Source: Campylobacteraceae bacterium
GTDB taxonomy: Bacteria; Campylobacterota; Campylobacteria; Campylobacterales; Sulfurovaceae
Assembly: GCA_027038275.1 (NCBI GenBank)
Contig: JALVXC010000002.1
Location: 1-64,000, forward strand
Reading direction: 5' to 3'
Length of the DNA stretch: 64,000 nt
Shown here: in pieces, positions 9,775 to 29,163 of the stretch
Layout of the letters: each line of letters opens with the position of its first letter
Position numbering within the stretch: the stretch's first letter is position 1
Notes under the pieces: model-generated
What the model saw: the letters and a program-made list of their open reading frames with translations, nothing else
Database searches by the model: none
Told to the model about the DNA's origin: nothing
Program-made: the position numbers and the translations under genes

Positions 9775-9847
9775 TCTACTGCATTAGTAACAGTAGATAA
9801 ACCTATGCTCAGGTTATAATTCTTGTACTGCATTAGTAACAGTACAA
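9775..9847 (+). other. tandem hairpins with identical loop in rplL-rpoB intergenic region
   Basis: TACTGCATTAGTAACAGTA at 9777-9795 and 9826-9844, with aacct-atgctc-aggtt hairpin between. Confidence 0.8.
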
Positions 9848-9891
9848 AATCAACAAAGACAGATTATATTTTATTAGGATATAGCGATAAG

Positions 9892-9912
9892 CTATTGCGC
9901 AATAGTTTTTTT
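9892..9912 (+). terminator. weak terminator-like hairpin upstream of rpoB
   Basis: ctattgcgcaatag followed by seven T. Confidence 0.5.
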
Positions 9913-9944
9913 GTATATCTATACATTTATTAATTAACATATAA

Positions 9945-18640
<8,696 letters not shown>

Positions 18641-18653
18641 CTCTTCTCTCTCT

Positions 18654-18995
18654 TTATGGCATTGTTCTCCACTCTGCATTAGAGTAAAACTTAGGGTCAA
18701 ATTTGTACTTATAGGTAATCTTTTCTGGTGGTTGAACGTAATCTTCAGCTAAAAAAGTTCCTGCTTTAGGAGAAAACTCTCTACTATTATCATTCTCTAT
18801 AATTTGAGACTGCATAGCAATAGACTCTTGATGAAGCATATTATCAGCATAAGGGTCTTGAACTATACCATAATTATTATTGTATAAGTGTGCTTCTGAT
18901 ACTGAAATAACTTGTTGTTGTGAACTACAAGCACTTATTATAAGTAAAGAGATAGATAGAATAACAGAGTGTATGCTTTTTTTTATAAAATTCAT
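18654..18995 (-). CDS. small lipoprotein, hypothetical
   Basis: 113 aa, lipobox LLIISACSS. Confidence 0.6.
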   Translation of the reverse strand: MNFIKKSIHSVILSISLLIISACSSQQQVISVSEAHLYNNNYGIVQDPYADNMLHQESIAMQSQIIENDNSREFSPKAGTFLAEDYVQPPEKITYKYKFDPKFYSNAEWRTMP

Positions 18996-19154
18996 AATAA
19001 ATCCTAATATTAATTTTTTTTAAAATAAAATATATAATATTTAAGCTTAAAGTAAAATTATATTTTAAGTTTTATATAAGACTTTAAATAGCACACTATA
19101 TATTTTTATAACCATTTTTCAATAAAAAAAGATAATAACTAAAGAATGTTTCGG

Positions 19155-19160
19155 TATAAT
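19155..19160 (+). promoter_or_regulatory. -10 element of str operon promoter
   Basis: TATAAT in tcggtataatatgc, just upstream of the rpsL leader hairpin. Confidence 0.5.
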
Positions 19161-19177
19161 ATGCACCATTTTCTAAA

Positions 19178-19226
19178 TTGAGAACCCCGAAAATGCGTTT
19201 AAATAGCGTTTTTTCGGGGTTCTCAA
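19178..19226 (+). promoter_or_regulatory. 16-bp perfect hairpin in the rpsL leader
   Basis: ttgagaaccccgaaaa (19178-19193) / ttttcggggttctcaa (19211-19226), loop tgcgtttaaatagcgtt. Confidence 0.85.
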
Positions 19227-19258
19227 CCCAGATTTTAATTCAAATTAAAGGAATTGTG

Positions 19259-19633
19259 TTGCCTACAATAAACCAATTGGTTCGTAAAGAACGTAAAAAG
19301 GTGATTAAAAAATCAAAATCACCAGCATTAGTAAACTGTCCTCAAAGAAGAGGTGTATGTACTAGAGTCTATACTACAACTCCAAAAAAACCTAACTCAG
19401 CTTTAAGAAAAGTTGCAAAAGTTAGATTGACAAGTGGATTTGAAGTTATCTCGTACATTGGTGGAGAGGGTCATAACCTTCAAGAGCACTCTATTGTACT
19501 TGTACGTGGTGGTAGAATCAAAGATTTACCAGGGGTTAAGTATCATATTGTTCGTGGTGCATTGGATGCATCTGGTGTTAATGGTAGAACTGTTGCACGT
19601 TCTAAATATGGTACAAAAAAACCTAAAAAGTAA
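19259..19633 (+). CDS. rpsL: 30S ribosomal protein S12
   Basis: (M)[14 protein letters not shown]...; TTG start at 19259 preceded by aaagga; ORF-track start at 19178 lies in the leader hairpin. Confidence 0.95.
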   Translation: MPTINQLVRKERKKVIKKSKSPALVNCPQRRGVCTRVYTTTPKKPNSALRKVAKVRLTSGFEVISYIGGEGHNLQEHSIVLVRGGRIKDLPGVKYHIVRGALDASGVNGRTVARSKYGTKKPKK

Positions 19634-19768
19634 GGTAACCCATAGCTTTGACCATGTCAAACAATAAAGCAAAAGAGTTAGTTCAGAAATGAGCTTTAAA
19701 CAGTTTTTATCAAATAATCTTTGAGTAGATTAACCTTAGGGGATAAAAATTGAGTAAATCAATAGTAA

Positions 19769-20266
<498 letters not shown>

Positions 20267-20275
20267 GGGAATAGT

Positions 20276-22363
20276 ATGGCACGAACACATAAGCTTGAAG
20301 ACGTAAGAAACATTGGTATTGCAGCACACATTGATGCTGGTAAAACAACAACTACAGAGAGAATTCTTTTCTATACAGGTGTAGAGCATAAAATCGGTGA
20401 AGTTCACGATGGTGCAGCAACTATGGACTGGATGGAGCAAGAGCAAGAGAGAGGTATTACTATTACCTCTGCTGCTACTACTTGTGAGTGGTTAGGTAAA
20501 CAGATTAACATTATTGACACTCCTGGTCACGTTGACTTTACCATTGAAGTTGAGCGTTCTATGAGAGTACTTGACGGTGCTGTATCTGTATTTTGTGCTG
20601 TTGGTGGGGTTCAGCCACAGTCTGAAACAGTATGGAGACAGCGTAACCGTTATGGTGTACCATCAATTGTATTTGTTAACAAATATGACCGAACAGGTGC
20701 TGACTTCTATGAGGTTGAGAGACAGATTAAAGATAGACTAAAAGGTAACCCTGTTCCAATTCAAATTCCAATTGGTGCTGAAGAGAACTTTCAAGGTGTT
20801 GTTGACCTTGTAAAGATGAAAGCGATTGTTTGGGATGCAGAAGCTGCCATGGGTTCTAAGTACTATGTTGAAGAGATTCCAGAAGATATGATGGAGTTGG
20901 CTGAAGAGTATCGTGAAAAGATGATTGAAGAGATTTCTGCAGCTGATGGTAATGATGAACTTATGGAAAAATATATGGAGGGTGAAGAGCTTACAGAAGA
21001 GGAGATTAAAGCAGGAATTAAAGCTGCAACTCTTGGTATGCATATTGTTCCAATGACTGTTGGTTCTGCCTTTAAAAATAAAGGTGTTCAAACACTACTT
21101 GATGCAGTTGTCGACTATTTGCCATCTCCAGTTGAAGCAGAGGCAATTAGAGGAACAATGATGGATGATGAGGAGCAGGAGGTTGTTGTTGAATCTACCG
21201 ATAATGGTCCATTTGCTGCTTTAGCATTTAAGATTATGACTGACCCTTATGTTGGACAGTTAACATTTATTCGTGTATATCGTGGTTCTTTAGAATCAGG
21301 CTCTTACGTTCATAACTCAACTAAAGATAAAAAAGAACGTGTTGGTAGAATTATGAAGATGCACGCGATTAAAAGAGAAGAGGTTTCTGAAATCTATGCA
21401 GGTGAGATTGGTGCTGTTGTTGGTCTAAAATATACTACTACAGGAGATACTCTCTGTGACCCTGCTGAAAAAGTAGTACTTGAAAGAATGGATTTCCCAG
21501 ACCCAGTTATCTCAGTAGCTGTTGAGCCAAAAACAAAAGCTGACCAAGAGAAGATGGGTATTGCTCTTTCAAAACTAGCAGCAGAAGACCCATCTTTCCG
21601 TGTCTCAACAGATGAAGAGTCTGGTCAAACAATTATTGCAGGTATGGGTGAGCTTCACCTTGAGATTATTGTTGACAGAATGAAGAGAGAGTTTAATGTA
21701 GAGGCTGAAGTTGGTGCTCCACAGGTTGCTTACCGCGAGAGTATTAGAACAGCAGTTAAAAAAGAGTACAAGTATGCAAAACAGTCTGGTGGACGTGGGC
21801 AGTATGGTCATGTATTTTTACATATTGAACCTCAAGAGGCTGGTGCTGGTTATGAGTTTGTCAATGAGATTAAAGGTGGGGTTATTCCAAAAGAGTTTAT
21901 TGGACCTGTTGATAAAGGTATTCAAGAGGCAATGCTTAGAGGAATTCAAGCTGGTTACCCTGTTGAAGATGTAAAAGTAACTCTTTATGATGGTTCTTTC
22001 CACGATGTTGACTCATCTGAAATGGCATTTAAACTAGCAGGTTCTATGTGTTTTAGAGAGGGTTGTAAAGAGGCTGACCCATTTATCTTAGAGCCAATGA
22101 TGAAAGTTGAAGTTGAGACTCCAGAAGATTATATGGGAGATGTTATTGGTGATATATCTAAAAGACGAGGTATTGTTCGTGGTATGAGTGATAGAGCAGG
22201 AAACAAAATTGTTGATGCTTTTGTACCACTCTCAGAGATGTTTGGTTACTCAACAGACCTACGTTCAATGAGTCAAGGTCGTGCAACTTACTCAATGGAG
22301 TTTGACCATTATGATGAAGTACCTGCTAACGTAGCTAAAGAGATTATCGAAAAAAGAAACTAA
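20276..22363 (+). CDS. fusA: elongation factor G
   Basis: [24 protein letters not shown]. Confidence 0.99.
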   Translation: MARTHKLEDVRNIGIAAHIDAGKTTTTERILFYTGVEHKIGEVHDGAATMDWMEQEQERGITITSAATTCEWLGKQINIIDTPGHVDFTIEVERSMRVLDGAVSVFCAVGGVQPQSETVWRQRNRYGVPSIVFVNKYDRTGADFYEVERQIKDRLKGNPVPIQIPIGAEENFQGVVDLVKMKAIVWDAEAAMGSKYYVEEIPEDMMELAEEYREKMIEEISAADGNDELMEKYMEGEELTEEEIKAGIKAATLGMHIVPMTVGSAFKNKGVQTLLDAVVDYLPSPVEAEAIRGTMMDDEEQEVVVESTDNGPFAALAFKIMTDPYVGQLTFIRVYRGSLESGSYVHNSTKDKKERVGRIMKMHAIKREEVSEIYAGEIGAVVGLKYTTTGDTLCDPAEKVVLERMDFPDPVISVAVEPKTKADQEKMGIALSKLAAEDPSFRVSTDEESGQTIIAGMGELHLEIIVDRMKREFNVEAEVGAPQVAYRESIRTAVKKEYKYAKQSGGRGQYGHVFLHIEPQEAGAGYEFVNEIKGGVIPKEFIGPVDKGIQEAMLRGIQAGYPVEDVKVTLYDGSFHDVDSSEMAFKLAGSMCFREGCKEADPFILEPMMKVEVETPEDYMGDVIGDISKRRGIVRGMSDRAGNKIVDAFVPLSEMFGYSTDLRSMSQGRATYSMEFDHYDEVPANVAKEIIEKRN

Positions 22364-22382
22364 GGATTATCCTTAGTTTTTT
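22358..22382 (+). terminator. intrinsic terminator overlapping fusA stop
   Basis: aactaaggat-t-atccttagtt followed by T-run. Confidence 0.8.
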
Positions 22383-22400
22383 AATATTTTACTTTTCTAA

Positions 22401-22425
22401 ATTCACTAGAGCTCTTCTAGTGAAT
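22401..22425. repeat. second hairpin downstream of fusA
   Basis: attcactaga-gctct-tctagtgaat, perfect 10-bp stem. Confidence 0.7.
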
Positions 22426-22626
22426 CTTTCCCTTTTTATTATTATTCTTTTATATATATTAAAAATACAATTAAAAATCTATATTAAAGTTAATTTAATA
22501 TAAAATTTACTTTACAATAATAACTAAACTATTTTTAAAATATTTAAGTGTTTTATTATTATTTAATGTTAAAATATAATTAAAATAAACAATTTATAAT
22601 ATTGTTATAAACTAAAGGAGTCAATT

Positions 22627-25600
22627 ATGATGACGAATAGTATCAGATATAGAGGTATAAGAGGGATAATACTCCTCTTTTTACTCTTTAGTATAAATAT
22701 TTATGCTCAAATTGAATTTTCAAATTTAGATACCAACTCTAATGTAATGAAAAAAACAAAAAAAAGCTCTATGGTTCTCTCTAAGTCTAGTTCAGATGGA
22801 ATTCAGTTGGGTGACTATGTTTGGTTTGATTATAATTTAAATGGTATCCAAGATAAGGGTGAAATTGGATTGGCTAATGTTAAGGTAAAACTATTTAATA
22901 CAGCAGACTGCTCAGGTACACATATTCAAGAGACAGTAACATCTAATTTAGGATATTATGAGTTTAAAAATCTTACTCCTACAACTGATGAGTATTGTAT
23001 AGCTGTTGAGTATCCAAACTATTGGAAAGCAACAAAACCAAATCAGGGTGAAGCTAATTTTGATTCAAATGTGATAGAGTCAGCTAATGGAATAGGAAAG
23101 ATTAAAAATATTTTAGTAAGTTATAATGATAATAGTTTAGATATAGGACTCCATCATAAAGATACAAACTGTCAAGCTCTTGGGTTGGAAGTGGGAGCTA
23201 TTGGTAAATATGCTTATGCTAATGTATGGGGAGTTAAGGCTTGGTTAGAAGTTGAGTTCAACAATGTTACAGCTCATGGATTTTGTCATGAATATACAAA
23301 TGGAGCTCCTGATGAGTACGATAAATATGTAGTACATAGTGTAGATAGATTAAATTTTACAGAACAACAACGAGATAAACTCTCAAGAGCATTTCAATTT
23401 GCAAGTGACCCAGAGGTCATTGAACTATTTACTAAAACTTTTGATAAAGAGGAGAGTTATCCTTGGATTGAAGCATTCCATAATATTTTTATTTGGTATA
23501 TCACCGATTGGAACTACTCTTTAAAAAAGCTTGATAGTTTTATTGATGAAGCAGGTTGGTTTAAAAACTTAACACAAAAAGAGAAAGATTCATTAAAAGA
23601 TATTGCTCGTCTTATAGTTGATAAAATAGATGGAACTAATGGTCAAACTCAATATCAACCTATGAAAGTCTATTATCTTTGGAATATAACTTCAGACAAG
23701 CGTCAAGATGTTATTGTGCCTGAGACATTTTTAATTCCAAATCAGAAAGAGTGTAGTGGAGATTCAGACCCTCTTATTAAAGTTAATCTTGGAGATAGAG
23801 TTTGGTTAGATAGTAATAAAAATGGAAAACAAGATAACAATGAGGTTGGACTACAAGGTATTAAAGTTGAACTCTATGATACCAATGGAAAGCTTCTATC
23901 TTCTACGCTAACCAATAAAGAGGGTCTATATAGTTTTAATAATTTAGATGCTGGAGAGTATCAGGTTAAGTTTATTAAAAAGGCTGGGTACTCATTTACA
24001 ACAAAAAAAGCAACAGGGGTAAGCTCTTCACTTAATTCAGATGCTGATATATCTACAGGTTTAACAGATACTATATTTTTAGAGGATGAAAATTTAGATA
24101 TAGATGCAGGTATGTATGTTACTCCTCAACCAAGCCTTACTATTACAAAAACAACTAATGATGGTAATGTTTCTAATATTATTGTAGGAGATACAATTAC
24201 TTGGAGATATTTAGTTAAAAATAGTGGAAATACTATTATTAGTAATATTAAAGTAACAGATGATAAAGAGGGAGCAGTAGCTTGTAGTAATAATACACTC
24301 AATCCTACTCAGAGTATGACCTGTACTAAAGTTGGTGTAGCTATTTTAGGAGCTTATAAAAACATAGGAAAAGTCGAGGGAGTTGACCCAGATGGTCATA
24401 AGGTAACTGCTACAGATGAAAGCTCTTATGTTGGACATGAAGCACCTGTTCAATTAGGAAGTGTTGGTAACTATGTTTGGTTAGATAGCAACAAAAATGG
24501 CATTCAAGATGCAGGTGAGTTACCACTAAGCAAAGTAGCTGTTCAACTATTTAATAATAGTAATAAACTTATAAAATCTACAAAGACTAATAGCAGTGGA
24601 GAGTATGAGTTTAAAGATATACCTGCTAGTAAGTACTATGTAAAATTTAGTATTCCAAGTGGTTATAGTATTACTAAAAAATCACAAGGTAGTGACAATA
24701 CAAAAGATTCAGATGTAAACAGTAATGGTAAAACATCGCTCTTTGAGTTAGGGGCAGGTCAAAATAGAAGTGATATTGATATGGGACTCTACCCAACACC
24801 AGCCAATCTAGGAGATAGAGTTTGGTTCGATACTAATGCTAATGGTATTCAAGATAGTAATGAAAAAAGAGGTGTTTCAGGAGTAACTGTTAAGCTATAT
24901 AGTGAAGCAAAAAAATTAATAGCAACTACTAAAACAAATAGTAGAGGAGAGTATATTTTGGGAAATTTAACTCCTGGAAACTACTATGTAGAGTTTGAAG
25001 TACCAAATAACTATAAAGTTAGTCCTAAAAAGCAGGGTAGTAACCAAAGTAGTGATTCAAATGCTGATAAAAATGGTAAAACAGATATCTTTACACTACA
25101 TGCAGGAAGAGATAATAAAACAATCGACATGGGACTCTACCAAGAGAGTACAAAGATTGGAGATAGAGTATTTTATGACTTAAATAAAAATGGTATTCAA
25201 GATAGTGGTGAAAATGGAGTTGGTGATGTAACTGTAAAACTCTTTAAAGCAGATAGTGGTAAACTTATTAAAACTACTAAAACTTCTGCTTCTGGAATCT
25301 ATCTTTTTGAAGATATACCAGTAGGTGAGTACTATATTGAGTTTACTGCACCAGCAGGATACACCATTACCGATGCACACAAAGGTACAAAAGAGAACGA
25401 CTCTGACCCAGATAAGAGTGGAAGAACAGAGAACTTTACTGTTGAGGCAGGAACACAAGATAGTAGTATAGATATGGGTATTTACCAAAATGTGGTAAGT
25501 TATGGAGATAGAGTCTTTTTAGATACCAACCACAATGGATTACAAGATATTGGAGAGAAGGGTGTAAAAAATGTTAAAGTAACTATCTTCTCTGCCAATA

Positions 25601-28263
25601 GTAGCTTTAAAAAGTCTATGTTGACCGATGAGAGTGGTAACTACCTCTTTACACACCTCTCTGCTGGTGAATACTTTGCAGAGTTTTCAGATATTCCGTA
25701 TGGGTATCTTATTACTAAAAAAGATGTTAATGACAATAACAACGATTTAAATGACTCTGATGGATTTGAAAGAGATGGAAAGATTTTAACTGAGGTTGCT
25801 CTTTTGACCCCTGGAGTAAATGATTTATCTTGGGATTTAGGTATATATAAGACTGTTTGTCTTCCAGGTAAAGCTGTTCTTGGTAACCTTGTATGGGAAG
25901 ATTTAAATAAAGATGGTGTTCAAGATGTCGGTGAGCGAGGTATTGCTAATGTTACTGTGACTCTATACAATAATGATACAGAAGAGAAGGTAGCAACAAC
26001 TACAACAGATGAAAATGGACTATATGAGTTCCCTCACCTTGACCCAGACTTTAACTACTATGTTCAGTTTAAAGTACCTGCTGGTTATGTTGTGAGTCCA
26101 CAAGACCAAGAGGTTGACTCTATTGACTCTGACGCAGATGCTACAGGGAAAACAGATGTTATCTCTTTGAGTGCTGACCAGATTAACTCAAGTGTAGATA
26201 TGGGGCTTTATCATAAAGGAGCAACTATTGGAGATAGAGTCTTCTTTGATGAGCTTAATGGTGCAAGTAATGGTATTCAAGATGAATCAGAGCAAGGGGT
26301 AGTTGATGTAAAAGTAACTCTTTACAATGCACAAGGAGATGTAGTTCAGACAACTACAACCAATGCTAATGGTGAGTACCACTTTACAAATGTAGAAAAA
26401 GGAAACTACACAGTAGGCTTTTCTGAACTTCCTGATGGCTATATCTTTACACTAAAAGACCAAGGTAGTGATGAGGAGAGAGACTCTGATGTTAAGCCTA
26501 ATGGACGAACTGATATAATTGTTGTTAACGGAACAGAGATTATTACTTCTGTAGATGCAGGATTGAAAAAAGTAAAAATAGGTATCTCTTCAAATGATAA
26601 AGGAAGAGGTCAAACAGGTAAAGATGTAACAGTAGATGTCTTAGCCAATGATGTAGAGGGTTCATATAGCTTTGACCCTAAAACTGTAAGAATTACCTCC
26701 GCCCCAGATGGAGCAACTCTTAGTGAAGATGGTAAAACGCTAACAGTTCCAAACGAGGGAGTGTGGAGTGTAGACCCAGAGACAGGAGCTATTACCTTTA
26801 CTCCAAAAGATGGATTTACAGGTGACCCAACACCAATCTCTTACTCTGTGCAAGATACACAAGGCAATGAGAGTTCAGCTGATGTTGAGATTGACTATCC
26901 ACCACTAGCAAGAGATGATAGAGTTAATGCAGAGGTTGGAAAACAGATAGTTATATTTGTTCTCGACAATGATTCTCAGACATCGAGTCCACTAGATAAA
27001 GCCTCACTACGATTGATTGACCCTACAACAGGAGATGAGGTAGAGAGTGTAACTGTTCAAGGTGAGGGTACATGGAGTACAAATATTGATGGTTCAGTTA
27101 CATTTACTCCAGAAGATGGATTTAAAAACAATCCAACACCAATTAAGTATGTAGTACGAGAACTCTCAGGAGATGTAAGTAACCAAGCAACTATTACCAT
27201 TGTCTATCCTGATGCTGTTGATGATGTTGTAATCGTCCCTGCTAATCATGTAGGAGCTATAACAGTTAATGTAGCTGAAAATGATAGTAACAATACAGTT
27301 GCAAATACGGTAACTATAGGTTGTCAGCAACCAGGAGTACAAACATTGGTAGTTAACAATGAAGGAACATGGAGCGTTGCAGAGAATGGAGTTGTAACCT
27401 TTACCCCTATAGATGGATTTAGTGGTGACCCAACAGATATTCAATACACCATTGGTTTAGTCTCTGGTGAGCGTTCAAACTGTGCAACTATAGATTTAAG
27501 ACATGAACTCTTAGCTGTAGATGATAGTGCTACGCTTAATGTTGGAGGAGTTTCACTTATTAATGTACTAGATAATGATTCAGGAGCATTAAATATAGCT
27601 TCTGTTCGTTTAGTCACTCCTGCTAATCCAGTTGAGGGAACAACACTAAGTGAAGATGGTAGAACTCTAACTGTACCAAATGAGGGAACTTGGAGTGTAA
27701 ATGATGAGGGCATAGTTACCTTTACAGCTGTAGATGGATTTACCTCTTCACCAACACCAATTGGTTACACTGTTGAGAATATGGAGGGTATAAGAAGTAA
27801 TGTTGCACAGATTACTTTAACAGAGGGTGGTGTAACAATTACAGCCAATGACGATAATGCAACAGCCAATGGAGCAGAACCTGTAGTTCTCAATGTCCTA
27901 GATAATGACCAAGGAGATATAAACAGCTCCTCTGTAAGATTTATTGATGCCAATGGAGATGAAGTGAGAACATTGGTAGTAGCAGGTGAAGGAACTTGGA
28001 GTGTAGACAACACTGGAGTGGTAACATTTACTGGAGAGAGTGGTTTTGTTGGTACTCCAACACCAGTAAGATATATAGTTCACGCTAATAGTGCAGTTCT
28101 TAGTGATACTGCAACTATTAGAATTAGTGGTACTTGTGAATGTACCTCTTATGAGTCTAGTATCCCAGCTATGGGTCAAATAGCAGGAGTATTAATGGTC
28201 TTATTGACCATGCTCCTCTCAATACTCTTTTTAGGTAAAGAAGAGTTATTTTTAATTAAATAA
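22627..28263 (+). CDS. giant surface protein: SdrD-B repeats, DUF11-like, CshA-type fibril repeats, C-terminal hydrophobic tail
   Basis: repeated LGDRVWxDxNxNGIQDxxExGV..VxVxLY; CshA-like EGTWSVxxxGxVTFTPxxGFxGxPTPIxYxV repeats; signal peptide; tail IPAMGQIAGVLMVLLTMLLSILFLGKEE. Confidence 0.85.
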   Translation: MMTNSIRYRGIRGIILLFLLFSINIYAQIEFSNLDTNSNVMKKTKKSSMVLSKSSSDGIQLGDYVWFDYNLNGIQDKGEIGLANVKVKLFNTADCSGTHIQETVTSNLGYYEFKNLTPTTDEYCIAVEYPNYWKATKPNQGEANFDSNVIESANGIGKIKNILVSYNDNSLDIGLHHKDTNCQALGLEVGAIGKYAYANVWGVKAWLEVEFNNVTAHGFCHEYTNGAPDEYDKYVVHSVDRLNFTEQQRDKLSRAFQFASDPEVIELFTKTFDKEESYPWIEAFHNIFIWYITDWNYSLKKLDSFIDEAGWFKNLTQKEKDSLKDIARLIVDKIDGTNGQTQYQPMKVYYLWNITSDKRQDVIVPETFLIPNQKECSGDSDPLIKVNLGDRVWLDSNKNGKQDNNEVGLQGIKVELYDTNGKLLSSTLTNKEGLYSFNNLDAGEYQVKFIKKAGYSFTTKKATGVSSSLNSDADISTGLTDTIFLEDENLDIDAGMYVTPQPSLTITKTTNDGNVSNIIVGDTITWRYLVKNSGNTIISNIKVTDDKEGAVACSNNTLNPTQSMTCTKVGVAILGAYKNIGKVEGVDPDGHKVTATDESSYVGHEAPVQLGSVGNYVWLDSNKNGIQDAGELPLSKVAVQLFNNSNKLIKSTKTNSSGEYEFKDIPASKYYVKFSIPSGYSITKKSQGSDNTKDSDVNSNGKTSLFELGAGQNRSDIDMGLYPTPANLGDRVWFDTNANGIQDSNEKRGVSGVTVKLYSEAKKLIATTKTNSRGEYILGNLTPGNYYVEFEVPNNYKVSPKKQGSNQSSDSNADKNGKTDIFTLHAGRDNKTIDMGLYQESTKIGDRVFYDLNKNGIQDSGENGVGDVTVKLFKADSGKLIKTTKTSASGIYLFEDIPVGEYYIEFTAPAGYTITDAHKGTKENDSDPDKSGRTENFTVEAGTQDSSIDMGIYQNVVSYGDRVFLDTNHNGLQDIGEKGVKNVKVTIFSANSSFKKSMLTDESGNYLFTHLSAGEYFAEFSDIPYGYLITKKDVNDNNNDLNDSDGFERDGKILTEVALLTPGVNDLSWDLGIYKTVCLPGKAVLGNLVWEDLNKDGVQDVGERGIANVTVTLYNNDTEEKVATTTTDENGLYEFPHLDPDFNYYVQFKVPAGYVVSPQDQEVDSIDSDADATGKTDVISLSADQINSSVDMGLYHKGATIGDRVFFDELNGASNGIQDESEQGVVDVKVTLYNAQGDVVQTTTTNANGEYHFTNVEKGNYTVGFSELPDGYIFTLKDQGSDEERDSDVKPNGRTDIIVVNGTEIITSVDAGLKKVKIGISSNDKGRGQTGKDVTVDVLANDVEGSYSFDPKTVRITSAPDGATLSEDGKTLTVPNEGVWSVDPETGAITFTPKDGFTGDPTPISYSVQDTQGNESSADVEIDYPPLARDDRVNAEVGKQIVIFVLDNDSQTSSPLDKASLRLIDPTTGDEVESVTVQGEGTWSTNIDGSVTFTPEDGFKNNPTPIKYVVRELSGDVSNQATITIVYPDAVDDVVIVPANHVGAITVNVAENDSNNTVANTVTIGCQQPGVQTLVVNNEGTWSVAENGVVTFTPIDGFSGDPTDIQYTIGLVSGERSNCATIDLRHELLAVDDSATLNVGGVSLINVLDNDSGALNIASVRLVTPANPVEGTTLSEDGRTLTVPNEGTWSVNDEGIVTFTAVDGFTSSPTPIGYTVENMEGIRSNVAQITLTEGGVTITANDDNATANGAEPVVLNVLDNDQGDINSSSVRFIDANGDEVRTLVVAGEGTWSVDNTGVVTFTGESGFVGTPTPVRYIVHANSAVLSDTATIRISGTCECTSYESSIPAMGQIAGVLMVLLTMLLSILFLGKEELFLIK

Positions 28264-28298
28264 TGTTATAATATATTAACGATTTAAAGGATTTAAAA

Positions 28299-29054
28299 AT
28301 GAAAAATATAAAATTATCATTAATTGCTCTTATGGCTTTAGGTACATTTGCTTATGCAGGTGGAGATTTAACAGTTGTTACTCCTTATGAGGAGGAAGAT
28401 ATTCAGTTAGCAGAAGAGGTAAATGTTGAGCCAGAACCAGCTGTTGTCCCTGCACCAGAACCAGTTGTAGAGCCTGTTGTTGAGAAAGTAGTACCTGAAC
28501 CTAAACCAATTGTCACACCAAAACCAGTAGAACATGTTAAAGCTAATGGATTTTATGCTGGGTTAGGTATCTCTGCTAGTCGCTATAAGACAAACTGTAA
28601 CTGTCCAAGTTCACCTAAATCAGGAAGCGATAAAACAGCAGGAGTTATGGCAAGAGTTGGTTATGACTTTAATAAATATGTTGGTATTGAAGCTAGAGGA
28701 ATTTCAACAAGTTGGAAATCTAATGGTGGAAAGGTAGAACATGCTGGACTTTTTGTTAAACCAATGCTTCCTGTAAATGATAAAACTAATGTTTATGGTC
28801 TTGTTGGTGTAGCAAAAACAAAAACAAAAGGATATCTACAAACAACCAATACAGATTCATTGGCATTGGGTGCAGGTGTAGAGGTAGATTTAAGTAAAGA
28901 TACCCCTAAAGAGGGAAGATACAACCGACCATTTGATGGACAAGGTGACCAAGAGAAGGGCTTAGGACTATTTGCTGACTATGAGAGAATGGTAGTTAAA
29001 TCGGGAGCTCCTGATTTAGATGCTGTCTCAGCTGGTGTAACTTACGACTTTTAA
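28299..29054 (+). CDS. outer membrane beta-barrel/porin-family protein with Pro/Glu/Val-rich linker
   Basis: signal peptide; PEPAVVPAPEPVVEPVVEKVVPEPKPIVTPKPVE linker; GFYAGLGISASRY...AGVTYDF barrel. Confidence 0.7.
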   Translation: MKNIKLSLIALMALGTFAYAGGDLTVVTPYEEEDIQLAEEVNVEPEPAVVPAPEPVVEPVVEKVVPEPKPIVTPKPVEHVKANGFYAGLGISASRYKTNCNCPSSPKSGSDKTAGVMARVGYDFNKYVGIEARGISTSWKSNGGKVEHAGLFVKPMLPVNDKTNVYGLVGVAKTKTKGYLQTTNTDSLALGAGVEVDLSKDTPKEGRYNRPFDGQGDQEKGLGLFADYERMVVKSGAPDLDAVSAGVTYDF

Positions 29055-29163
29055 TACTTATTGACTTCTCTTTTTTAGGGAAGTCACTACTTTTTTTCTT
29101 ACTTCTCTACTCTCTTTACTTTAATTTGATATAATCACGATAATTTATATAAAGGAACAAACC

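Noticed and set aside
9240-9833. 197-aa minus-strand ORF
   Set aside because: Antisense to rplL with low-complexity Ser/Ala composition reflecting reverse translation of the L7/L12 gene
9777-9844. Two identical 19-mers as a CRISPR-like array
   Set aside because: Only two copies 49 nt apart, palindromic, with no cas genes; better explained as RNA hairpins
19330-19600. Possible streptomycin-resistance change in RpsL
   Set aside because: TPKKPNSA and GGRIKDLPG retain the wild-type lysines
24440-26600. DNA-level tandem repeats in the giant surface gene
   Set aside because: The repetition is at protein domain level (SdrD-B units) with diverged codons; no separate DNA repeat element needed
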